Assembly (NCBI GenBank): GCA_028622995.1
Contig: JAJQJQ010000025.1
Coordinates: forward strand, 1,798,001-1,862,000
Direction of reading: 5' to 3'
Source of the DNA: Panagrolaimus kolymaensis
Taxonomy: Eukaryota > Nematoda > Chromadorea > Rhabditida > Panagrolaimidae
DNA length: 64,000 nt
Of this stretch, positions 33,420 to 42,926 are shown piece after piece. The notes below the pieces were generated by a model. It did no database searches and was not told the DNA's origin. It worked only from the letters and a program-made list of their open reading frames with translations. A program made the translations under genes and the position numbers. Each line of letters begins with the position of its first letter. Positions within the stretch are counted from its first letter, which is position 1.

Positions 33420-34173
33420 ATTAAATTGCGAAAAAGTATTATACTTCAAACAGGATTATTGTTGATGGAGATGGAGATGATGGAATGTTGTAAGAAATAA
33501 AATAAAAAAATTCGCCACCTTTTATACTTAATTAGCAGCAACAATCCAGAGAAAATTATATTGCAAAGAAAAAATTTATAGAAAAATGATATTATTGCTT
33601 TAGGCAGTCGACGATAAAAATCTTGAATTCATTGTGGTTTTTGATACTCTTGATTAAATTTATATTTATTTTCACCTAAGGCGACTTTTTTCGATCTCTT
33701 TTTTTGTTTATCATATGTTAACCTAAAAGATATCAAGTAACAAGTAGAAAAAAGATAACACGTAATTCATTTTCTTCATTGTCCATTCTCCTTGGAACGG
33801 GTAATTCGACTTGAAAAAAAATTATCTAGCATCAAACTAGAGAGACTTTTTCTTGTTAATAAAACTTGAAATAGATAATAAAAAAATGGTAAATCCCCGA
33901 AGGGGAAATAAATATAAATTTAGACAAGAGCAGCTAAAACCAAACCACAATAAATTCAAGATTTTTATCGTCGACTGCCTAAAGCAATAAAATATCATTT
34001 TTTCTATTTATTTTTTCTTTGCAATATTATTTTCTCTGGATTGTTGCTACTAATTAAGTATAAAAGGTGGAGAATTTTTTTACTTTATTTCTTACAACAT
34101 TCCATCATCTCCATCTCCATCAACAACAATCCTGTTTGAAGTATAATACTTTCAATAATTTAATTTGGCAACA
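33420..34173. repeat. inverted repeat forming two divergent, near-identical promoters
   Basis: Arms of about 230 bp (about 33420-33646 and 33940-34173) are reverse complements with only scattered differences and small indels; the spacer is about 290 bp. Each arm holds a TATA box (minus strand 33526-33519; plus strand 34059-34066, TATAAAAG), a GAGATGGAGATGATGGAATG-like leader motif and the block around TCGTCGACTGCCTAAAGCAATA. Each arm ends at a start codon of one C6-like gene. A small hairpin in the spacer (CCCC TTC GGGG on the minus strand, about 33896-33906) is also visible. Confidence 0.85.
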
Positions 34174-35067
34174 ATGATACTAATACGCTCATTCATATTT
34201 ATGACTTTCTTTCTGAAAATTTCACTTGGATGCATGTCCACCAATTGTGCTTCAAGTAAGTTATTATACGATCGATACATGGGCAAGGCACCCGATTGCA
34301 CTCGAGTATCGAGTAATAGATAGCTCAAAGCTCAAGACTTTTGTAGGGAAATCGCAACAAAATATTTAAAATTTAATACAAAATTTTTTTTCGATATGGT
34401 ACTTCCGAAAATTTGAGAACTTTTTTTTGGAAAAAAACAAAAATATGGACCACACTTTGCTTCAATTGGAAAGCGCAAAATCTGAGAAATTTTCGGGATA
34501 CCGTTCCCAGGTATAAATAAGTCAGATGAAATTTTCAACAAAAAAAATATATATAATTTTTAGAATGTTCATCTTGTACCCAACCTACTGTTGCCACTGG
34601 ATCAGGCGTTATTGGTGCTGGAACAGGCCTTGGTGATTTAACTAACGTTCCTATAACATTTACACCTGGAACCGATGCAAATGGATGTAGTACTGTTCAA
34701 ATGACATGCTCGGCTGCGACAGGTTTTACTGAGGTTGTTCAAGGTGTAAGTATCGAAAAAAAATTCAATAGACATCTCCAACTATTCAGTGGTAATCATA
34801 AACCAATTAAAATTTTGCCTTGGTTATCAAAAAAATTCTGCTCTCCCATAACCCCAATCCTGATTCGATAATAACAAACAAAGCTTCTTTTTTTTTTAGC
34901 TTAATTTTAACAATATATTCTATGGATTCCTATACCATACCACAGCTAATCCACCACCATCATTCACTCAAAGTTTGACCTGTGATCCAAGTGGAAACTA
35001 TTTTTATACTTCAATGGACGGCAAAACACATTTCCCTGTCAACAAAGTTGAATGCGTTCAGGTTTAA
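34174..35067 (+). CDS. small secreted protein with C6 (DUF281)-like Cys pattern (inverted pair, right)
   Basis: Three exons (34174-34255, 34564-34745, 34900-35067) close in frame to 143 residues. Signal peptide MILIRSFIFMTFFLKISLG, clearly related to that of the left partner. Cys pattern: CSSC ... NGCSTVQMTC ... SLTCDPSGNYFY ... VECVQV. Intron 1 (308 bp) is much longer than other introns here. Between the two partners the signal peptide and promoters are highly similar but the mature proteins have diverged to weak similarity, so the mature parts evolve fast. Likely secreted, target unknown. Confidence 0.75.
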
Positions 35068-35524
35068 ATTAATTTAAAATTTTCTTGGAAAAAAAAATAA
35101 GTATCAAATATTATTCTTTGTCAATGTATTATTATAAATTAAAGGAAAGTTATACTTATATAAATGTTTTTATTTAAAAATAAAAAATTGTCGTCTTCTT
35201 TTGTGTTGTGCTCAGGTTTCCATACATTAAAATTCCATTTTGCAAAAAAATGTTAAAACCTGAAACAAATGCTATGGGTTCAGAAAGCAGACTAAAATAT
35301 GAACGATATAAAAATGGTCTAGAAAAAAAAAATTGAAACGCTTCTTTTTTATCGTCTTTATTTTTTATTTGATCAGTGTGTCCGTTAGTTTATTGCTAAA
35401 AAGTTCAAAAGCAGTAGATTGCTCTCTGCATATTGATTATTTTTTTCTGAATATTTTTTAATTTTTTTTTGTTTTTTTTTTACATTAAAGTCATGACTTT
35501 TGTTAAATGAAAGTAAGTTATAAG

Positions 35525-36162
35525 TAGAGACCGGCAAGTCGCATGCATGCCTGAGTGTTCCCCGTTATTTTTTTCGTCATTTCATACGCGAAAAAGAGAT
35601 TATTTTTTATTTATTTAATAAAGAGCCTTTAAATTAAACATATTTATCTTAATATGTAATTTTATGTCCTGATTCCGAATATCCAACTTTTGAACCAAGT
35701 TTTCCTTCATTAATAGCTCCAAAACACACTTTTTTTGTGTTTTTTAGGGAATATATATTTAGTTACAACCCCTCTTCAACACTTTTTTTGTATGGGTCGA
35801 TAGGAAATAAAATTCTACATTTTATAGTAAAGATGAAAAATCTCCCGGAATCGTCCTAAAAATATGGCATCAAAAAAACTAATTATCTAGTTGATTTTGC
35901 CATGGAAAAGCACAAAAAAGAAAAGAAAATGGTTGCTAGCCGCATGCTTGCTGCATTTTTTCCCTTTCATTGAATAAACGAAAAGTGTTATCTCGAACGA
36001 AAAATTTTTGATTTTACAAAATTTTAATTCGACTTTTTGAGGTTTTAATTAAGTCTTCTTCCATTTATTTTTTTATATTCGGAATATTCATAGCATAAAA
36101 TACTAGGTCCATACAAAATTTTGCAATTTTCAAATAAAAAAATTTTGAGCTGCCGGTCTCTA
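35525..36162. mobile_element. hAT-type MITE (638 bp) with perfect 8-bp target duplication
   Basis: The ends are inverted repeats of TAGAGACCGGCA (35525-35536; complement at 36151-36162). Both sides are flanked by the identical octamer GTTATAAG (35517-35524 and 36163-36170). TAG/CAG-type ends and an 8-bp duplication are diagnostic of hAT elements. No ORF for a transposase, so it is non-autonomous. Its termini differ from those of the hAT at the left edge, so another autonomous element must have moved it. Confidence 0.92.
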
Positions 36163-36768
36163 GTTATAAGAAATGGAATTTTAAAATAAAATGCAACTAA
36201 AGAAATTATTTTTTGCAAAAGTTTTTGACATACCGAAAGTTATTTTATGGGAATACCAAATCGAACGGCTTCTTCCATGGCCCATGAAATAAATTAAAAA
36301 ATGAAAAATTGGTTAATCTTTTAACTATATAATTATGTATTTTAAAAAGAAAGTAAAATAGTATCTCTCTCTCTCTCTAAAGCTGTCATGTTTTAACATA
36401 TTTTTTCTTTTACTTCATTAAATTTGATAAACAGAAAATAAATAAATGTAAATAAAAAAAAGGGAAATAAAGTTCAAGAACAAAAAAGTATGTACGTAGT
36501 TCACACCCATTTTATGTTCAGTGAGACTGCAATCAACACACTACATTCTTCGTTTTGAACCAAATTTTTTTTCTATTTCCTTTTCAATTTTTGCACGTTT
36601 TTTATTTTGTTTACTAAAATAAATTTTTTTTCTTGCGCGAATAAAGTAGAGAATAGTTTACAGTTCTTCGCCAAAGGGCCGACAACCGCTATCAGCAATA
36701 AACTAAAAAATTAAAGTTTAAAGTAATATTTTTAAATGTGATTTGATTGGATTGACCACAAAAAATAC

Positions 36769-36776
36769 TATAAATA
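36769..36776 (+). promoter_or_regulatory. TATA box of Tyr-rich secreted protein gene 2
   Basis: TATAAATA about 52 bp upstream of the start codon, at the same distance and in the same sequence context as in gene 1. Confidence 0.6.
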
Positions 36777-36827
36777 TTCTCCGAAAATGGCTAAAATATT
36801 TATGAGAAAATATATTAAAAAAATTTA

Positions 36828-37454
36828 ATGATGTACTCCAAAGTGCAAATTATTTGTTTGCATTTTTTGTTGTTTGTAATTTTAGCTGTTAATTCTCAAT
36901 ATTCATACAATAATAATTATTATTATCGAAATTATGGCCAACAATATCAACAGCCTAGCTCTTATGGCACCCAAATCCAAGGATATACTGGATACAATTA
37001 TCAGCAACCATCCACTTACAGTGGCTATTATCAAGCTTCCAACGGCTATTACTATCCCAATAGTGCTTACAGTAATAATAATTACAACTACAATTATCAA
37101 CAACCCTCGACTTATAATGGGTATTATCGGGCTTCAAATGGATATTATTACCCCAACAATGCATATAGTAATAGTTATAATTATCACCAACCTTCCACTT
37201 ATAGCGGATATTATCGAGCCTCAAATGGTTATTACTATCCTAATAGCGCCTATAGCAATTATTATCAAAATTATTATAATCAACAAAATCAAAATGGAAA
37301 TCGATTTGCTGGACAAACCTCTCAAGGATACAGTTATAATAATGGAAATATTCAAATATGTGCTCCTAAAATTAAATTTTGTTTAAGTGGACGTTGCATA
37401 ACTAGATGTGGTTCAGTCACATATGAAGGTAGCAGTGAAAGTAATGAAAATTGA
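36828..37454 (+). CDS. secreted Tyr/Asn/Gly-rich repeat protein with C-terminal 4-Cys domain (paralog 2)
   Basis: Intronless, 208 residues, same plan as the gene at 31413: signal peptide (KVQIICLHFLLFVILAVNS), YNNNYYYRNYGQQYQQP, then three GYY(R/Q)ASNGYYYPN(S/N)AYSN repeats instead of two, then ICAPKIKFCLSGRCITRCGS with the same four Cys spacing. About 100 bp of the repeat region is almost identical in DNA between the genes (near 31665-31755 and 37065-37165), more than the rest, which suggests recent duplication or gene conversion. The extra repeat lies just after this conserved block. Role as an extracellular structural or adhesive protein is inference. Confidence 0.75.
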   Translation: MMYSKVQIICLHFLLFVILAVNSQYSYNNNYYYRNYGQQYQQPSSYGTQIQGYTGYNYQQPSTYSGYYQASNGYYYPNSAYSNNNYNYNYQQPSTYNGYYRASNGYYYPNNAYSNSYNYHQPSTYSGYYRASNGYYYPNSAYSNYYQNYYNQQNQNGNRFAGQTSQGYSYNNGNIQICAPKIKFCLSGRCITRCGSVTYEGSSESNEN

Positions 37455-37623
37455 TGATTGATATGGCAAAAAAATGTATCGGGTGAAATTTGATTGTACA
37501 CCTTTTCAATTATTTACTTTTCCTCATTTCACTTTTTGAATTATAAATATTTTACAAGCAAAACATATATTATTTTTTTGACAAAGTACTCTAAAATAAA
37601 TATAATAAAAAAAAAAGATTTAT

Positions 37624-38083
37624 TTATTGTTTATATTTTTGAATGTGGTATTGACTTCCAGCATCAATAAAAGCGTAAAAAGGTGAGCGATCATTATATT
37701 TTTTAATCAGGAAAACTATTGTATCGAATATGACCATATTTCCCTTGAAAATTAGGGAGGCAGTTCATAGGCAGTGGAAATGAGAATGAATAGCTGTAAA
37801 GTCCAGGAAGGATTTCACTTGCATCTTTACTCTTCCATAAAGGAATGATATAATCGAAAAATGTTTTCTTATTTGTATATTCTTTTTCTCGGAGTTCACC
37901 AGTTGGGCCATAATGCCATCGATCAAAACAAATTTTAGCATAACCATATGCTTGAAGAGTGATAAAACGAGATTTTATGGAATGGACTATGTTGAGAATA
38001 GCTTTCCCACTAACCCTTGAACCAGGAACAAATACCGCCTGAGGTGAATCAAGTTCAATTACAATAGAGTTTTCGCGTTTCAT
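37624..38083 (-). pseudogene. arrestin-domain protein fragment with C-terminal frameshift
   Basis: From ATG 38083 the frame gives an arrestin N-domain: ENSIVIELDSPQAVFVPGSR, VSGKAILNI, ITLQAYGYAKICFDRW, and the late N-domain motif FPLPMNCLPNFQGKYGHIRY. At 37715 or so the frame ends soon in NSFPD-stop (37703), but the +2 frame continues as TIVFLIKKYNDRSPFYAFID up to a stop at 37624; a 2-bp loss in a short AC repeat (CGATACAA) would explain this. No arrestin C-domain or PPxY tail follows. A TTTTAG acceptor lies about 20 bp upstream of the ATG. Probably a recent pseudogene of an ARRDC-type adaptor; a truncated functional protein is less likely. Confidence 0.7.
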
Positions 38084-39474
38084 TTTGAGCCCTAACAAAT
38101 CTAAAAGCTGATAAAAAATATCCAAAATTAAAAAAACGCGACTTCTAAAAAAAGAAATACCATGCTAGAAAAAAATAATTTCGCAGATAAGGATAAAGCG
38201 TTGTGTTTTATTATAACAATATGTTTATTTTTTTTATTTCTAAGGTATTTTTAGGGCCACAAAAAATGGAAATTAAATTTATGGAAGGTCTTCAAAAAAA
38301 AAAACAAATAATTCTTTTTTTGTTTTGTTGGAAATTTTTTAAACAAACCTGCTCTTTTTTTAAATATTTTGGAGAAAAGGGGCTACGTGCCTGGATTCCA
38401 TACATTCTTTAAATAAAGTTGTGAAAGTTTCATAACATGTTATTTTCTGTGCTTTTTCCTACGTCAATTTTCTAATGGTGAGTCATCAGAGAAGGTTGAC
38501 GACAAGTAAAAAAAAGCAGAAAAAAAGCTAGGGTAAAATTGAAGTTTCAAAAGCTATGCATTTTCAACCAACACACAACACACACACAAATAAAAAAAAG
38601 AAGCATAAGATAAATGAATTATTTTAGTATAATAAACTCTTAAAAAATGTGGGATAGTAAATGTTTTGAAATTTAAATTAAAAAAAAACTTGAGAACCGT
38701 CAAACTTTTGTGGAAAAATCATTTGAAACAGCAAAAAAAATTATCGGCTTTTTTGAAACAAATATAAATGAATAAATATACTTTTTTTGTCTTCTTAAAA
38801 AATAAAAAAAAGACTTGCTTTGCCACTTTCAACGTTTCTAAAAAAACTGAAGAGAAGAAGAAAAGAAAAGCATTCCCTTCATAAACAAGAAATCGATGCA
38901 AAAAAGCAGCAACTAAGCACCAAGAGAAAAAGAGAGAATGAGAGAGTAATACTCACTTTGTGCCTTTCCGTAAAAGAAAAATTGTAGAGAAGAAAGCTGC
39001 TTTTTTTTGATTAAAGCTATTTTTCTTCTGAGTTTTCTTTTCTTGAATATTAAAAATTTTTTTTAAAGAAATTTAGGTTTCAGAAACATTCAAAAAAGCT
39101 CTTTTTTGATAAAATGGAAGCTTAATTTGTTGGTTACAATGATATATTTGGAAGGATTAAAAAAATATAGTGTTTTTGTATTTCACTTGAAAGAAGAAAA
39201 GCAGAAGCTGAAATCATTTTTTTTTTGAAATTTTACCCCAGTAAAATCGTACATATTCTTTTGGAGTGGATGAATTAAAAACAAAAAATTTATAATTAAA
39301 TTAAAAATTAAACATTTATCAAACATGCAAAATTTAAGTTTATAAAAACTAAAAGGCAATAATACAGAATGAAGGGAGAAAAAAAACATATTTTTATGAA
39401 ACAAAGAAACTTTTAAATTTACAATAACAACGTTTTGCCTACTACATTGGAAAGGATTTTTTTAATAGAAACAT
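38084..39474. other. AT-rich intergenic region with a stray receptor-exon relic
   Basis: Mostly homopolymer-rich DNA. On the minus strand at about 39278-39225 there is a short match to exon 4 of the four-exon receptor family (STPKEYVRFYWGKIS, compare SPTTRKEYISFY), with its acceptor destroyed. No other exon of that gene remains here. Confidence 0.45.
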
Positions 39475-40417
39475 TTATGAAGCCCTTGGAATTGATGAAT
39501 GTTGATAAATAAAAGTAATTTTGTTAAAATATTTTTTTCCAAAAATCAAATCCACATAAAATTTGATGAAAGCCTTTCGATATCGGGGACTAAAAATAAA
39601 ATGGGGAATAATTATAGAAAAAATATGAAGTGAATATATAATTCCAATAACATCCAACAAAAATCTTTCTAAAGTTGGATCCAAGGATATTATAGAAATA
39701 AACCATAGTAAAGCATAAGCTAAAATTAGAATAAAAGCAGAAAAAAGGGCTTGAAAAATCAACCATCTTTCAGTTTTAGCAGCCATAGAAAAAGTTTGAT
39801 TTCTTGATTTAACAACAGAAAATATTACAATTATTAAAACTAAAACACTTAGAACCAAAGTAAATAGCATTGCATGAATGTAATAAATTTGATTAAAATC
39901 ACTCGCATCTTTTTCGTTGTTTAATAATAATTCCATAATTGGATAGCCATAAATAACAACAGGAGATATAAGCAAAATAATAATTGAAATCAGAGTTATT
40001 TTCTTTGACCAAATCTAAATTATGAAAATCAATTAATTTAAACCACAAACAAAAAAATAAACCTTAATAATTAATTTTACTTACCGCTTTATGCTTCATA
40101 GGAATCACAAGGGCTGTACACCGATTGAAAGCTAAAAATAAATTCCAAATTGGAATCCAAAATGAACAATAGCATTGAAAAACTAAAATTATTCTTTCCA
40201 TTGTTGGATTTAAAACAATGGTGTTAAGATTTACAATAAACATAAAAGTAGCATCTATAAAGTATCCAATTCCCAATAAAATAAAATACGCCGTTTTAAA
40301 AGGTGACATGGGATTGGTAAAATTATATAGCAAAAAGATTAATAAAAATATTTCAACCAACATTGTTAAAATCAATAACATAAAAGCAAACCATGACATA
40401 ATGTTTGATAATTCCAT
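39475..40417 (-). CDS. serpentine 7TM chemoreceptor, srg/srv-like, two exons
   Basis: Exons 40417-40085 and 40014-39475 join in phase 0 to 290 residues. Seven hydrophobic segments. At the end of TM3 it reads FLAFNRCTALVIPMKHKA, then exon 2 opens with IWSKKITLI, a pattern typical of the srg/srv superfamily of nematode chemoreceptors (NR-x-T-A at TM3, IW after loop 2). The C-terminal end is HIFSIIIPHFIFSPRYRKAF, TM7 followed by a basic tail. It differs from the four-exon family in exon layout and sequence. No lesions. Confidence 0.83.
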
Positions 40418-40903
40418 GATAAAAAATTCGTAAATTTATTATTAAATAGTTTAATTTTTATTGAACCAAATAACAAAATATTTTTAATTTTTTAAAACTT
40501 ATATATTTATTAGTTGGCGTGTGAAAAAAAATTGTTTTTTGTATTTTTAAGTAATTTAAAACTTTTTGTTGTTGGTTAACCCTAAACAAGAAAATAAACA
40601 TAACCGACGACATAATTAAAAACTTTTTACTTCATCGAAAATATAAGATATTTATTTCCGTATAAAAATACAAAAATATTAGAAGGAAACCCGGAAACTT
40701 TGTAATTAACAAAAAGGGCATAGTCTATGAGCATAAAAAAAATTACAATATTTTTCAATAACACGCGATCAATACAAAATGAAGAATGATTATTGAATAT
40801 ATATATGCATATAAAGAAAAAATTTTGATGTCAATAACGTTCACAATGACGAACATTGCCAATCTTTTTCTATTTATTAATAGCAAAAAATAACGTTTTT
40901 TAG

Positions 40904-41362
40904 GTTTCATTTGTTAATGGGTTTTTTATTGCATATGGAATTGTAACAATATCATTTATAATTGTAATTTTTTGTGGAATACAAATATTTAGAGAGATTT
41001 ATAATAGTTCCGAATTTCATGGAGATATATCCCTTAAATATCAAAAACAAATAACTATTGTTATGACCGTTGAAGTGAGTCGTCTGCTAATCTCCTCCCA
41101 CTCTCTCCTTATCTTTCACAAAATGATTTTTTAGGCAACTATTCCATTTATTGCTGTCGGATTTCCAATTTTATTGGATTTAACAACAGTTTTATTAAAA
41201 GCTCCCACAGTTTGAGCTGGAAAAATTACGTTTCTTTTTCTAGCTTTTTCACCTGTAATTAATCCAATGGTTAAAATTTTTGTTATTTCATGTTATCGTC
41301 GAACCCTTTTGAACATTATATTAAGAAAAAATAAAATTAATGGCACCACAAATACTTCCTAA
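40904..41362 (+). pseudogene. C-terminal half of a serpentine receptor with an in-frame stop
   Basis: Two exons (40904-41074 and 41135-41362, phase 0) encode TM5 to TM7: VNGFFIAYGIVTISFIIVIF, a KYQKQITIVMTVEATIPFIA segment crossing the junction, and LAFSPVINPMVKIFVISCYR with the SPVINP ending of the str/srh/srd superfamily. TGA at 41213-41215 interrupts TM6-TM7 (KAPTV-stop-AGKITF). Exons for TM1-TM4 are not found upstream; before the first exon is a good acceptor (TTTTTTAG), so the 5' part was lost. It belongs to another superfamily than the neighbouring srg/srv-like gene. Confidence 0.8.
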
Positions 41363-41620
41363 CTTGTAGGTCCAATAAATGAGTTGATTAAATAATTTAA
41401 TAAAATTCATTGATTTTTTTTGATATTTGAATTATGATTTTTCTGTTTTTTATTATTTTCTTCTCGAACTTTTCATGTACTTTGGTTGTAATATTTCTTT
41501 TAAAATAAAGAAATTAAACAAATTTATGTAGAATTTTTTTTGAAAATAATGAATATTTATTTATGTTTTTTTTATAAAAATGATGAGGCTTTAATTTTTT
41601 TCGTTTTGCTTTTTTTAAAT

Positions 41621-42382
41621 TTACATGTTGGTATTTAGTAAATCCGAATAAGCTGGTGGTGGTTCATGCAAAAGAGTAGTTGTCGTCGTCGGGGTGTTGC
41701 TTTCATGATTTTGTTGAGTCAAAGATAAACCGCTGCTACATTCTTCTGTTTCTTCTGAACAAACTATCATTGAATATGGAAATTGTACTACGCTTTCCAT
41801 TGAGCTGCTGCTGTATCCATATTTAGAACGAACATGATTTCGAGTTTTTTGTTTTATTGCTGGATTCAGTTTTTCATAAACAAATAAAGCCACATCAATG
41901 TGGAGGATTTTATTTATAAAAAGCGCGAGTTTAGATTTTCAATAAATGGAAAAATTCTAGATCGATTTAAAGATTCATTTATGCTGCACCCTAAATAATT
42001 AATTAGCTAATTTACATATACATACCAATGTGATTTTTTCATGCCAAATGTCGCATAAATATTTTTTTCTTACCTTTATATAGGATAATATAATCAAATT
42101 TTTTATATGGATTTAAAATATCAATGGTAATTGTTGGTGCCTTCACTAAAAAATTAATACAATATTTTTCTTTTACTAGTTCAAGCCCTTTAAAAAACAA
42201 ACAAAAAACATACTTGAATCTTTGAGTTTGGTAAAACAAATTTCATAATTTCCACTTTCATCAATAATTTGTTTTTTAACAAATGAATTCATAGGTAATA
42301 TTTTAAGAGTCAACCAATCAATTTCACAATTTTTTGTAATTAAGGGAACTTCAAATATATATTTTGCTGCTGCTGCAGCCAT
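41621..42382 (-). CDS. unknown 159-residue protein ending in a PPxY motif
   Basis: Three exons (42382-42214, 42145-42074, 41859-41621) close in frame if the third starts at the AATCCAG acceptor. The N-terminal about 80 residues look folded (KYIFEVPLITKNCEIDWLTL; SGNYEICFTKLKDS; PTITIDILNPYKKF). The rest is Ser/Thr-rich and ends with a poly-Thr stretch and EPPPAYSDLL, a PPxY motif that in other proteins recruits Nedd4-type ubiquitin ligases. I do not recognise the N-terminal domain. The 218-bp intron 2 is longer than usual, so the third-exon link is the weakest part. An arrestin-domain fragment lies 3.5 kb downstream, and ARRDC proteins also end in PPxY, but I see no arrestin fold here. Confidence 0.5.
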
Positions 42383-42926
42383 TTTTTCCTTTACAATCGA
42401 TCGCAATAAAAAAGGTAAAAGAAAAAATAAACTTGAAGGATAGTTTCTTTTCTTTTGAAGAGTGTCGACCCTCATGAAAAAAAAAGAAGAGAAAAACCCT
42501 TCAAGTTCATCATCAATTTTATCAGTTTTCATGCACAAATAGAATTGATTTTTTTTTCTCTATGTTGTTGATTTCAGCATTTTGGTTGCTATGAATATAA
42601 TAATATTTGGGTTCTTATCAAAAATTAATTTTTATAATGATGGCCAAATTTTATCGCGATTGATAGAGCTTAAAATATTTTTATTTTTTACTAAAAGAAA
42701 TTCGAAGTAATCCACAAAAAATAATAAATGTATGTATTATTTTGGAAAATTGTTTTTATTTTTTTACTTCAAGTTCTCTTGTTTAAAAACACAAATAATT
42801 TCCAAAAAACTTTTATTATCCAAAAAAATTCACCAAAAAATCTGTTAATAACAAAAAAAAGTAAAATAAAATAAATACTGTAAAAACGAAAGAAAAGAAC
42901 CCAAAAAGATAAAATTAATGATTATT

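Noticed and set aside
33893..33910. CCCCTTCGGGG hairpin in the inverted-repeat spacer as a terminator
   Set aside because: Bacterial-type terminators do not apply in this context; kept only as a note within the inverted repeat.
36365..36378. Short TC microsatellite upstream of Tyr-rich gene 2
   Set aside because: Only about seven units; common in such DNA and no evidence of function.
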